This document shows, piece by piece, positions 33,901 to 54,334 of a DNA stretch of 64,000 bases. Each line of letters opens with the position of its first letter. The first letter of the stretch is position 1. The stretch is from Struthio camelus (Eukaryota > Chordata > Aves > Struthioniformes > Struthionidae), in the NCBI RefSeq assembly GCF_040807025.1, contig NC_090952.1, forward strand, positions 1,860,001-1,924,000, given 5' to 3'. A model generated the notes under the pieces. The model worked only from the letters and a program-made list of their open reading frames with translations. It made no database searches and was not told where the DNA came from. The translations under genes and the position numbers were made by a program.

Positions 33901-35008
33901 ATTATCAAACGTTATGCTGGAAGTCCATGCTAGGATCCAGAACTCTCCTGTGTTGGAAGCCAGTTTGGAGGCTATGTCTGTGTCATCTCTCCAAGATCAA
34001 GTGGACTTCAATCTTGTCTTGGAAGAGTCTGAAGATGGATGGCAAGATATCTCAAATGGGGAAAAATCACAGGAGAATCCAGAAAAGGCAGAGTTTCAAC
34101 TAAAAGCAGAAAGCGATTGTAAGTCTCCAGTGAAAAGTTGGGTATGTGAGAATGGTAACTTTGGAAACTCCTATCACACAGTTGAAGATCTGAATAACTC
34201 CCTGCAAGGGAATGAAACATCAGAGGAAAGCAGTAGTGTCTTTGCTTCTCGTAGAAGGAGGTGCATACAAAGAATTGCCTCAGACAGTGAGGATGAAGAC
34301 CATTCCATTGTGCTCTTGAAAGAAAACAAATCTGATAAAAGGTCATCTCCCTTGAACAGCCCTCTGCATCAATTTTTGGAAGGAATCAGTGCATCCACTC
34401 CTAAATGTGACAGAAGTATAGCCAAAGCCATCTTTTCTCCCCAGGTAACTAATAGTGGGAACAGGTCTACAGCTTCCAGGAGATCTCTAATCAACATGGT
34501 GGTGGACCAGGTTGAGGATATTGGAGAAATCATGGGAAACACCGATGACGAAGGAACCACTGATGATGAAGACAACACTGAGGAGCAAGGGGGCCTTGTA
34601 GAAGAAGAAGCTGAAGAGTGCAGTGGTGAGTCGTCTGAGCCTGAAGAAGAACCTGCTGGAGAAACGCTTGATGAAGTTGGAGAATCTTTCCATCTAGACT
34701 GTACGCAGTCTGAAGCAGATGAGACAGAGTCATCCCAGGAGGAATCCACTGGTGATGCTGAACTGCAGTCTGGTGAGCAGATAGACTATTTCACCCAGGA
34801 AAGTGTCTCCCAGAAAGAGACTGGTGAGAGTTCCTCTCCTGCCTTAGATAATTACAATACCTTAATAGACTGTGGGAAGAAACTGAAGGATGATGGAAAA
34901 CTACAGGCGGCATTGAACTGTTTTCTGCAAGCTCTTGACATAAAAAATGGTGATCCTGAAGTAATGCTTATGACCTTAAACTTGTATAGACAGCTTGCCC
35001 AGAAATGA
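30882..35008 (+). CDS. ERCC6L: ERCC6L (PICH) SNF2-family DNA translocase, complete
   Basis: PICH is an ATP-driven double-stranded DNA translocase that coats ultrafine anaphase bridges and recruits BLM and Plk1-linked factors to keep chromosomes intact. Exon 1 (30882-30922) and exon 2 (31189-35008) join in frame to 1,286 codons (human 1,250), the same two-exon layout as human. In order: N-terminal TPR-like segment (GDLEEALRLFRLA), SNF2 ATPase with Walker A DDMGLGKT (Lys124) and DEAH box (224-227), helicase-C motifs including TTQVGGVGITLTAA and AVDRAYRIGQKENVV, an acidic, Ser-rich tail, conserved RRSLINMV in the PICH family domain, and a C-terminal TPR (ALNCFLQALDIK). A Plk1 docking-type S-T-P occurs at Thr1084. 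No break is seen. The tail is poorly conserved, as usual in this protein. Confidence 0.97.
31189..35008 (+). CDS. ERCC6L: ERCC6L coding exon 2 (main exon)
   Basis: This 3.8-kb exon starts after CCCGCAG and carries nearly the whole protein, including the ATPase, helicase-C and C-terminal TPR, ending with LYRQLAQK and TGA. Confidence 0.96.
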
Positions 35009-35283
35009 AACATGCCTTTAGAGTCTCACTTTTGTCATAAAATGTTGGTCTAAACTATATCACTCTGGTTTAAACTAGCTTGGGACTGGTGGCTGCCTTA
35101 AGAATTTCCTTTTTTTGTGTTATGGAACTTGTAGTCATGGTGACTGAACAAGTTCAGCATCTCTTCCTCTGTGAGGAAGCACTTGGAGAATCAAATAGTT
35201 TGTCATTAGCTTTTAGGTGCTGGGAAAGGGACTTTGTATTCAGTTCACTAAGATAAACACTTCCTAGTCCTCTTTGTTTGCTT

Positions 35284-35289
35284 AATAAA
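35284..35289 (+). terminator. ERCC6L: ERCC6L polyadenylation signal
   Basis: AATAAA lies 276 bases past the stop codon and is followed by T-rich sequence, giving a short 3' UTR. It is the first consensus signal after the stop. Confidence 0.65.
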
Positions 35290-35309
35290 AAGTTTCCTCT
35301 ATGCCTAAA

Positions 35310-37640
35310 TCCCTTTCCTCCAAGTTGCAGCTTTGGCTTCATGTTTCTGCCTTTCAGATTCTGTTACTGTGTCCTAGTTCTCCTGAAATGAATCTTCAGG
35401 TGTGGTTCCACAGCAGCTTAATGCAGTCTGAATTTAGGCTGCTGTAATTCTTCCTACTACTGCAGCTTGGATTTAAGTTGGCCTAAGAACACGCTTTCAT
35501 AGCAGCTTGTTTAGGCACGTAACATACTTGCTGTAAAAAGTCTGCTGCTATAAATCCTCCAAGTAACGGAGGCCAGCATACCATCTGCCTCATGCCAGGT
35601 CTAATGCTAAATGTGGCATTGCGGAAACCTTCTGCTCAAATCCTTGCTAGACTGTGGTTGCTGTAGATGGGTTACATAGTTGGGGGAGGTTGCAGAATGA
35701 CTGGAACAGCAATTGGGCCTTGACCGAGGTAAGGTACTGAACACCTTGAACCTTCTTGTATTGTTGTATTCAAGCAGAGGACTTGAAAGGAATCTAGCAT
35801 CTGACCTTGTAGCCCCCTCTCCTTTTATTTTATTCTTTGTTTCCATCTGAGGAGTACAGTTGAAGCCTGTTCTTGCCTGGAAGTGGCAAAGGCGGGGCAG
35901 GGAAATATTGGTTTTACAGTTTTGGGCTGCTTTTCCTCTGGCAAGGAAGTTCTCAAACTTTGCTCCCAAATGCAGTCTAGCTGTGGTAGATAAATATTGT
36001 CCCAGGTACTGCAGACTCAATAGAACTATGAAGCTTGCATAGTCCTGAACTAGCAACCCACTTAAAATAGGAAGAACCTTGTTCTGGCTCTTAGCAGTGC
36101 TCAACATGGCGAAGAATTTTAATGCCTCCTCGTGCCACACATTTGGCATGAAGCAAGTTTGCCTTCTATATGATAGCAGGGGGCTCTCACACCTTCCTGA
36201 CTTTTTTTTTTCAAATTCTGTAGAAGAAACTGGTCTGTTGCATTTGAATCTTCCGTACTAGAAGACATTCCAAATACAAATGGTGAACCTGTCAGAACAG
36301 GAGAACATGGGGAGATGTACTGATATGTTTTTGCTAATAGGTAGAACAAAGCCTTTGCAGCCTGCAAACAAGTAGTTTATTAATAGAGCCTCCCTTAAAT
36401 GAGGCCACATCTGCTCTCATGCTACAGAAAGGCCTGTCTGCCTTTCGTAGCAAAATAGTAACGAACAGAGCTTTGCAAACGGTGATTGGCCTCTGGGAGC
36501 AGGCAAATGTGCAGTGCTTTAAACAAAACAAACACCCCAAAAAGAGGGGGAGGAGAAAGACCTGCCCTGGTTTCAATCTTACTACTTCATGTTTAATCAA
36601 GGCTTTTTGTTCTATTTAATGTTTTGTCCCTGTCTCTGAGTCCTTATCTCCTATACAGCAGGATGTTCATCTGCAAACAAAGCTGATGTATGTCTGTAGA
36701 TATGTCTGGCTTGAGAACTAGCTTTCGGCAGAAAAAGGATCAGTGCACTGAAATACCTCCTGCCTCTTGGATTTTAGCAATAGATGTAATAGGTTGTCTC
36801 ATTCATGTTGGTCATGCTATCATTTTTGCCAGCTTTGACAGAAGAAAGAGTCTAAGCCTAGCAGGCTGTGCTACATACTGTATGCCTTACAGTAGGGAGG
36901 TACAGGAGGCAACAAGCAAGCAATTAGCATTTTTTTTTCCCCCCTCTAGCTTTCCTCTCACTCAACCCTAAGTTAGTTTCTTGCCCAAGTTATGAATGGA
37001 TAAGATGTAGCTTTAGATTCAGGTTATGTATGCAGTAATAGACATGCTGCCTATTCTTCTACCTCCTCCCGCTTCCCCATCCACCCTCTCCTCCCCAGTT
37101 ATGATCATAGTCATGGTGCCTCCAGCCTTGGGTTATTTATCCCACACCTCTACTTAGTAACTGATACCCAGTGCCACGTCTGCCCAAGGCAGTGACCCAG
37201 TAGTTCTAGCTGTAGTATTATCTTGGAAAGACTCCCTTTGGTCAAGTTTGGATAAGTCTGGAGTTACCTCCAGAGCTCTGGAACAGAAAGGGTAATGTAA
37301 GAGCTGATCTCATTCCCACTAGTGAGGATGAGATAAAGACAAATGCTCTAGGGAGTTCCTATTTCTCTCGCCAGAAGACATCGGTTTGCACATAAAACCT
37401 GAGTTTCTTATTCACACCTTAGCAACAGGAACAGCAGGAGCTACACAGCAAGACAAAGATTTCAACTGCTGAAAACTATTGCCTGACCTTTTCAAGGTGT
37501 GCTTTACCTCTCTGCATGGCCTTGTTCTCTGCTGGCTCTAATCTGTGCCTCCTGCCAAAATAGCAGAGAAGATGAGCTGTCTTGAAACGTGCTGCTGCTT
37601 ATGACCGTTCTGCTGCAAGGTCAAGGCGTCTGGGAAGCTC
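35310..37640. other. Gap between convergent ERCC6L and PIN4 ends
   Basis: AT-richer sequence with no recognised gene, RNA or repeat. In human the gene RPS4X follows ERCC6L; no RPS4X coding sequence is visible here. Short open frames do not resemble proteins I know. Confidence 0.6.
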
Positions 37641-37680
37641 TCAGAATTCAAGCAGTCAACAGTTTAATGGTCATTCATAT

Positions 37681-37686
37681 TTTATT
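37681..37686 (-). terminator. PIN4: PIN4 polyadenylation signal overlapping the stop codon
   Basis: On the minus strand the last codons read GGC AGG AAA TAA AAT, so the TAA stop at 37682-37684 lies inside AATAAA. A second, weaker ATTAAA lies 18 bases further on (37663-37668). If either is used, the 3' UTR is only a few tens of bases. Confidence 0.55.
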
Positions 37687-37840
37687 TCCTGCCTTCCACC
37701 ATGATAATGTGGTACCCAAACTTTGTTTTGACAGGAGGGTCTGTATACACTGGTTTGTCCATGCTGCTCACAGGCAAGGCAAATGCTGCATCCTGGAAAG
37801 GTCCCACCATAGAGCCTCTGGTCATCCAGCCCAAGTCTCC
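37682..37840 (-). CDS. PIN4: PIN4 coding exon 4
   Basis: It encodes [20 protein letters not shown] to [11 protein letters not shown] and TAA after acceptor CTCCCAG. It matches human almost residue for residue. Confidence 0.96.
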   Translation of the reverse strand, partial: GDLGWMTRGSMVGPFQDAAFALPVSSMDKPVYTDPPVKTKFGYHIIMVEGRK

Positions 37841-39326
37841 CTGGGAGAAGAAATCAACAGGGTTAAGCTTTGAGAATCTCACTGCAAAAGGTGTCTCAGC
37901 AGCAGGAAGGGTGGATGATGTGTTCGTGAGACAGGAGACCTTTCCAGGCAGTGTTTAGAAGTCTCTGTCTCTGCAGTGTGTACCGCTTCATAAATGGGAG
38001 GGCAACACAGGCATAAACTCTCATGGGTGCCTCTCCGCAGCTGGTGGCTGGCTAGAACCAGGGCAGGCCAGCACCCTGCCCTTAAAGAGTGCTAGGGTTT
38101 GTATGCTTCAGCTGTGCCTTTCTGCTCTCTTGTCTTTGCCTGTATGAAGGAAACGGTTTTTGTTTTTGCTTCTACTGTTCTCCATTCAAACAAATTCCTC
38201 ACCCTACACACAATGTACCTCCTTTGCCATCCCAAAGCAGAACTCAATCCTGTATGCCCAGAGCCTATTGATGGTGCCCCAGACCTAGCCTGACTAAGAA
38301 ATGGAGGGCTGGGCACTGGGCCTTGAAGCAAGTGCTGAGAGCAGGGCAGCCTCAGGACTTGAGAGCTGTTTCCATCAATAACTGGACTGGCAGGAGCTGC
38401 CAAGAAGCAGATGCAAAGCCATGCCATAGGATAACTGTCCTTACAGAAACGTTTAGTGATTACTTACCTGCATGTGAGTCCCTGTCCCCAGCTCTACTGG
38501 CACATAAGTATTTACTGCTTGAGCTAATGCTAACTGCTTGTGCCTTTGCCTAGCAGTCAATGCTGCCCCTGGCATTTGTTTGCACACCGCCATGGATGCC
38601 TCAGGGACAGGGGGATGCTGTGCCTGAAGGTACTGAAACAAACTTTCTGAAGGCGCCTAGGAATACCAGGCTCCTTCAGGTCTGCAATACTGAAATACCA
38701 GTGACAGGCAATGAGACCGAGTTCCCCCAAAAGCCACTTCCGTGTCTATCATGGCTCGTCAGAGTACTGTGCTACCCTCCCCCGAGAAATGTCTAAAGGG
38801 CTGCCAGGCTGCAGCAGCACGTACCCCTTGTCTGGCTTTATCCTCGCTGTACTGTGCAGCTACTTCGCTGAAGCGCACTCCGGACTTCAGCTTTTCCATG
38901 GCCTCCATGGCTTTGCCGTGCTTTTCGCACAGGATGTGTCGAACCTGGAGGACAAAAGTAAAGCCTAAATCGGGGCCAGGCTCCCCGCAGGGCAGGCATA
39001 GCCGTGGCCGGCTCTTGCGGGCCGTCCCAGCGGCGCAAGCCCGAGCCGCCGGCAGCGCCGCGCGCCGGGGCAGCCGCGCGGGGGCCGGGTGCAGCGCCCC
39101 TCCGCCGCCGCCCCGGCCCGGCCTCACCTTCACGGCGCTGCCACCGCCCTTCGGGCCCTGGGACTTGCCCTCGCCGCCGCCGTCGCCACCTGTGAACGCA
39201 GCGCCGTGAGGAGGGCGGGCTCTGGCCCCGGCCCAGCCGGCCCCCCCATCCCTCCATAGCCGCGGTGGCTCCGGGCCCCGGCTCACCCTTGGCCCCCTTG
39301 CCGCCGCCTTTCCCTTTCGGAGGCAT
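37682..39326 (-). CDS. PIN4: PIN4 (parvulin 14) peptidyl-prolyl isomerase, complete
   Basis: PIN4 is a small parvulin that catalyses cis-trans isomerisation at prolyl bonds, binds DNA through its basic Gly/Lys-rich N-terminus, and has been linked to pre-ribosome assembly. Four exons (39287-39326, 39128-39189, 38825-38944, 37682-37840) join in frame to 126 residues (human 131). The N-terminus is [13 protein letters not shown], then [20 protein letters not shown] opens the parvulin fold. [20 protein letters not shown] and [12 protein letters not shown] follow, and [20 protein letters not shown] is the end. The catalytic-fold residues known from the family look intact. It is convergent with ERCC6L, as in human. 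The shorter N-terminal linker explains the length difference. No upstream ATG for a long mitochondrial Par17-type form was noticed. Confidence 0.96.
38825..38944 (-). CDS. PIN4: PIN4 coding exon 3
   Basis: It encodes 40 residues from [10 protein letters not shown] to SEDKARQG, phase 0 at both ends, after acceptor CCTCCAG. Confidence 0.95.
39128..39189 (-). CDS. PIN4: PIN4 coding exon 2
   Basis: It encodes [21 protein letters not shown] between acceptor TCACAG and donor GTGAGG (the first Gly is shared with exon 1). It is the flexible basic linker before the isomerase domain. Confidence 0.92.
39287..39326 (-). CDS. PIN4: PIN4 coding exon 1
   Basis: It encodes [13 protein letters not shown] plus one base and ends at donor GTGAGC. 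The start is fixed by the strong match to human MPPKGKSGSGKAGKG. Confidence 0.92.
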
Positions 39327-39361
39327 CCCGCCGAGCCGCGCCGCCGAGCCGTCACCGGAGC

Positions 39362-39690
39362 GCGCCGCGCCGGAGCGGGGCCCCGGGCTGCCCGCGCCGC
39401 GCCGCAGGGAGGCCCCGGGCTGCCCGCGCCGCGCCGGAGCGGGGCCCCCGGCTGCCCGCGCCGCGCCAGAGCGGAGCCACCGGCTGCCCGCGCCGCGCCG
39501 CAGGGAGGCCCCGGGCTGCCCGCGCCGCGCCGGAGCGGAGCCACCGGCTGCCCGCGCCGCGCCGCAGGGAGGCCCCGGGCTGCCCGCGCCGCGCCGGAGC
39601 GGGGCCCCCGGCTGCCCGCGCCGCGCCGCAGGGAGGCCCCGGGCTGCCCGCGCCGCGCCGGAGCGGGGCTTCCCGCGCGGGCTGCTGTGC
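39362..39690. repeat. 32-bp GC-rich minisatellite, about ten units
   Basis: Two alternating versions of a 32-bp unit share the 18-bp core GGCTGCCCGCGCCGCGCC and differ in the last 14 bases (GCAGGGAGGCCCCG or GGAGCGGGGCCCCC type). The order of versions partly alternates, so a 64-bp higher-order period is visible. Because 32 is not a multiple of three and the sequence lacks stops, it opens every frame and creates false proteins on both strands. It begins 36 bases upstream of the PIN4 start codon. Confidence 0.9.
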
Positions 39691-39714
39691 GCGGCCTTCG
39701 GCCCAGCGCCCACT

Positions 39715-39958
39715 TAGCACCCCGGGCTGCCCCCGGCACCCCGAGTCTGCCCCAGCACCCCAGGCCTGGCCCCAGCACCCACACTGCAGCTTGTCCCCAA
39801 CACCTTGGGCCTGTCCCTAGCACCCCAGGCTGCTCCCAGCATCCCGATCCTGTCCCCAGCACCCCCATCTCGTCCCCAGTACTCATTCCACAGCTTGTCC
39901 CCAGCACCCCAGGCCTATCCCCAGCACTCCCACTGTGCCTGTCCCCAGCACCCTGCGG
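39715..39958. repeat. Degenerate tandem repeat of about 20 bp
   Basis: A loosely conserved unit close to CCCCAGCACCCCAGGCCTGT recurs about eleven times, next to the 32-bp array. Units vary in length and sequence, which suggests an older minisatellite. Confidence 0.75.
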
Positions 39959-39959
39959 T

Positions 39960-42900
39960 GGCCCAGCCACACCATCACAGGCGCACAGGTGTGCGGTGGA
40001 TGCTGCAGAAGCCTCCGGTGAATGGGGCTGCCTTGGTCCTTCCCCAAGGCATGGGGGTCATGCCTAATGGCCCCCTCCTCCCGGAGCTTCCCGGGGTGCC
40101 CCACTGCCCTGATATGCATCGCTTCACCTGCGCATCCGCCACCCCTGTGCCCCCCGCAGCACCCCCACGCAAGAACCAGCACGCACAGCCAGCCGTCAGC
40201 AGGGAGCAGTTTACCAAGCTCGTGAGATGAAAAAGTACAACATTTGGGAGAATAAACCGTGGCTCCCCCCACCCTGTGCCCACCATGTGGGGCTGAGATT
40301 GAGACCGGGACCAGGGCTTTGGGTCATCGCTGACCTGGGGCCTCTGTACAGGACCCACCAGCAGCAGCAGTTCTCTGCATCCATCCTGGCCCGTGGCAGC
40401 CAGGGGACACAGTATTGGCGGCTGTGGCACCTGAGGGACCACAAGCTCTTTTTGCTGCAGTGAAACAGCCCGCAGAAAAAGGTTTCTTCATTCATTTAGG
40501 TGGGGAGATGAGGAAAAATGTGGTCAGAGATCAGTTCTTGCCCTGGAGCTCACCAGCTCTGCAGGGAGGAGCTGGTTCCTCGGGACCAAGGAAACAGAGG
40601 ATGCAGGGCTCCTGTTATGTGGCTTAAACCCCTGGCTATGTAGCCACGATTTCTTCCCGGGACAGCCTAGGGCTTTGAGACTTTTCCTGATTAGATATGA
40701 CGTGACTGGTTTCGCTAGCAACGATGCCAACAGGTTTTTGCGCTGATGTTCCTCTCCCCAGCCTGCTTTGCAGAGTCCCGTCCACTGGCCGGTTATGCTC
40801 TAGTGCCCATACTCCTCCACCACTATCGGTTTCCTGAGCAGTCATGTGCAAAAAGTACTTGTTCCCAGAGCTTTCTTCTCCCCTGGGTGTATGTCTCTGG
40901 CTGCAGCAGCTCCCCAGGCTGTGCGAGGACTGGCAAGGGCATGCAGCACACCCCACTGCTACCTCGTTGCCCCACATGCCAGCACAGAGCCTCATGTAGC
41001 TGGGCCCAGGAGGAGGAGGAAGAGGAGGAGGGTCGGGGGGAGGGCATCAGAGTATCCAAAACAGATGAAGCACAGAAATTTGTATGAACTTTTTTTTTCC
41101 TGAGTTTCTCAGCCTGGATCTTAATTACAGGCTTAATTATGCAACCCCATGAGAGGGAGGGGAGCAGTGTGCAAGTAATGTGAGAAGAAAAAAAAAACTA
41201 CAGGGAGAACTGAGCCTCTTTTAGGGTAAAATCCAGCACAATCTTGGGGAAGGGGATGTTTCCCAAGAGGTGATTGATGCCTATGGGGCCCAGACCAGCA
41301 GGAGAACAGCAGGTATGTGGGCACAATCCATGTGCAGAGCTTCTGAGAAGGGTAGAGACCCTCTTGTGGGCATCAAACCAGCTCTGGCCCCTCCAAGGGA
41401 ATGCTGTCGTGGTGTTGCAGTGCCTCTGCACCAGCCAAGCAACAGCACGAGTCCTCACGCAGAAGGGGACTTGGGATGCTGTGGTCCTGTCCTTTACCTC
41501 CCGCTCTGCTGCCAGGCCCTCCTTGTGCTATAGGATCCCATGTGACAGACACCCTTCTCCCTACTGCTCCTGGAGAGGGGACACTGGGCCTGGCTGCAAC
41601 ACTTCCCCAGCCACAGGAGGCTTGGAGCACTGAAGCTTACAGAAATATATAAAGAAATAATGTCTAGTTTTTCTGAACACCTTGTTTCTCCAGTAGTCAC
41701 TGTCTGGCCATTTCTCTCTTGCTATGAGCTTGCAGCCATGCTTGTTCCTCAAAGAAGGTGGATGGCATTTCTAGACCACGCCAGTTCTCTCCTTCACAAT
41801 GCCTCGTGCCCTTCAGACATGTCTTCCTCCTGTGAGATGTCACCTTGGAGCAAAAAGCTGCTCTGGAGGGAGGAAAGCTCTCCACAGCCTTAGGTCTCCG
41901 GCAGGGCCTGAGGTGCCAACATGGAACTGGCTGGCTCTGCCACACATATCCCTCACTGGGGGACGATTCATGGCCTGCGCTGTAGGCCTGCACCCACATT
42001 GCTGAGAGCTGGGGCTCCCATCATGGGTGTTGGTGCTCAGTTTTAGGCCAAGTTCTGTGATTATCTGACTATCTCCTTTTCTCCTTCTGCAGCCTGGGCC
42101 CTGCGTCTGAATGCAGCTGGAGCCGGCGCAGCCATATGCCGATCTAAGGGCCTGGGGAGGCAAGAAGGGTGTCTGGGCTAAGAGGATGGGAGAGTCTTGC
42201 AAAAGAGACCGTCCCGAGGCGGGCCTCAAACATAAAAAGCCTCATTGTGGAGGTGAAGCCATAGGGCAGAGCAGCCAGGCACTGCCCTGCCAGGTGCCAT
42301 GGTGCAGATGCTCCTCCCCACAGAAAGTCTGTGAGGTGGGAGCCATGGCACTGTGATCGTACCAGCTGGGTGTGGGCGTCTGCCTGGAATAAGCAGCTGA
42401 AATTAACTCAGGATGGAGGGTGAGCAGGAGGAATCTCAGCCCGTTCCCTTGTTCTTGCACCTGGGCAATGGCTGGTGTCCCAGAGGGAGATGTTCAGACC
42501 GTCCCTTTGGCATGCCTTGGTGCAGGAGACTGCTCAGAAACTCCGCTGCCAGCTGCACAGCATCCCTCTGCCATCGCCAAAGCGCATGCCACCTCCTTGT
42601 AACACCCACGTGCTCACAGACACATACACACACGCACGCTCGCACACATGCACAAACACACAGTGTAAGGTCTGCTGCATGCATCAACAATGTGTCCTGG
42701 CTACTCCTAGTATGGGGCACCTTACCAGACCCAGTCCGGCCTTGCCGTGTCTCCAAGGGGCCACAGACTGCAGCTCCAGCTGCTGCAGAAATGCTGAGCT
42801 CCGGCAGCCTGGCTGATCAGCAGGGCCCCGAAGCCCCACAGCGGGGCCTGTGTGGCAACAGCTGGCTGTGTGGAAGGGACAGTCTGCTGTTCCCACCATG

Positions 42901-43745
42901 CCACCAGCTCCTGCAGTGGCTGGCAGCGTTCAGCAGCATCCTAGCAGGACACGGAGAGTGGCAGAGAGCAGTGCTTTGAGCACGTTGCTGGCATGATGCC
43001 TGTCCTCTCCTGCTAGGATCCTGGAGGCCATCAGCCTGGGTGCTCTGATCTGCCTGTCTCGCTGTGGCAGTGCACAGGTGGTGCCAGGGGGCCTGCCTGG
43101 CAGGGAAGGGCCACATTTGCCAGGGCACCATGGAGGCTTGCTCTTGCAAGAGTCTGGCCCTGCGCATGTCTCCTGGCACTAGAGAGACCCTGACACTGTC
43201 AGTGTCCCCTGCTGTTGGGAAGGCCACCGCTCCATGTGCACTCAGGGAAGTGCAGTCTGGCTGGCTTGGGGACCTGCGTGCTGGTGGGTTGATGGCACTG
43301 CCAACAGCACCTTCCAGACACCAGCGGGACAAAGCCATCACTTCATGAGTAGAACAGGGCATCCGCATGGGTACATGTCCTGCTCAGCCTGGTGCAGCTC
43401 CCCACCACCACTGCTGGCGGGTACAGACAAGGTGGTGGGTAACACTTATCCTGTGTTGGTGGGGAGGGACCCCAGGAATAAACCAGGAGGTGGATATGAT
43501 CACATCAGATCTAAGTAGATGGACCTGGCTGGGTTTGGCCAACAGCTAGGTAGGAACTGAGGACCTCCAGCAACTGAAGCAGCAGAGGTTTGCTGGAGAT
43601 GCAGGTCCACTCTGCTTTTCCGGGGTACTTCAGTCCCATTCAACAGGCAGAGCAGCCAGGGAAGGAAACTCCCCACTTCCTCAGTGCAGCACTAGTCAGT
43701 TGCTCCCCTTCCTTATCGCATCAGCAGGGCCAAAACTCACCTCAT
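39960..43745. other. Gap between PIN4 and NHSL2, no recognised gene
   Basis: In eutherian mammals the retrotransposon-derived gene RTL5 lies between NHSL2 and PIN4; nothing like it is seen here. The stretch has a purine-rich GAG/GAA run at 41,009-41,031 and an imperfect CA repeat at 42,617-42,663. Other open frames lack family resemblance. Confidence 0.6.
42617..42663. repeat. Imperfect (CA)n microsatellite
   Basis: Alternating CA units interrupted by T and G substitutions run for about 47 bases. Confidence 0.8.
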
Positions 43746-43747
43746 GC

Positions 43748-44761
43748 TTTAATTTAACTGAAATCAACTGCCTCCCATGGGACCAGCTCATTCTGGCAGG
43801 GCCTCATCCCACCAGGAACACAATGTGCCTCCACACAGACTGCCTCTGCACTCAGTTCAGGTGGGCTCTGTGCACACAGCATTTGAAGATGGGGCATAGT
43901 TCCCTGGGAGATGGTGTTAGCATCCCTGGGTGTTGCTTTTGGGCTGAGGGCCAAAGAGCTCTTTGAAATGCAGCATTGTTAGGGGCTTTCAATTGACTGG
44001 ATTTTGGCCTGAGATCACCACACTGGCTGCGGGCGCCGGGTCCACCAGTATGGTGGGAGAGTATGCTTTGGATGACGAGTGGACACTGCTTGTGGCTCTT
44101 CCAAAGCAATCTCATTTCCAGCTGGCCCCTTATGTCTTCCCAAAGTAAATCTCCATGTATCCAGCTGAACTCAAACCTGGGATCTTTGCCTGGGAAATTC
44201 AAGTTACAGTGTCAAAAGAAAGAGAAAAAAACATCACCAGCACTGTGCATTATAAAAGCCATTTAAAGTACCACATGCCGAAGTGACCAAACAGTTTTTT
44301 CAAGCTAGCTTCACTGTGGATGCTGAATTACACCTGGGCTGCTGTCCATTTCTGGCTCCCAAGAAGCAGGAAAGAGTGCTGTCCTCCAGCTGGCATGTGG
44401 GGAGGTGCCGGCTGGATGCTGGAAGGGTCCAGGGAGCTGGTTCAGCAGGGAATGATCCCATTTGTGGTGCTCCACGCCTGCCTCTTTCCCCTTGACATAT
44501 CCCATCTCCACTAGAGCCGTGGTGTCCTCAGGTCAAAACACTGCCACTCTGTCAGCTGCTCTCCTCCCGGAGAACATCAAAAGAAGATTTGCCAAGGAAG
44601 AAAAAAAAGAAAAATAAAACCTTCAGGAGGGCACATGGACTCACATGGGAAGCCTGAGATATCCCATCTGCAGAGACCTGAGTGCGTAAAGCTACTGCCC
44701 AGAGCAGTACTCTCTCTGCAGCCATCTCAAGCCCTTTATAGCCAGAAGGGACTGTGCAGGG
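43748..44761 (-). other. NHSL2: Probable NHSL2 3' UTR
   Basis: Sequence downstream of the NHSL2 stop codon. No minus-strand AATAAA was found nearby; the nearest variant is ATTAAA (complement at 43748-43753), about 1 kb past the stop. The true end may lie further left. Confidence 0.3.

Positions 44762-54334
<9,573 letters not shown>

Larger units (their letters stand above)
39000..39710 (-). promoter_or_regulatory. PIN4: PIN4 CpG-rich promoter region
   Basis: Very high CpG density covers PIN4 exons 1 and 2 and extends upstream through the 32-bp repeat array. The transcription start should lie a short way right of 39,326, so the array forms part of the 5' UTR or core promoter. Confidence 0.6.

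Noticed and set aside
39265-39970. Large Pro/Ala/Arg-rich open frames on both strands over the PIN4 promoter
   Set aside because: They are products of the 32-bp and 20-bp tandem repeats, which lack stops in all frames, plus shadows of PIN4 exons.
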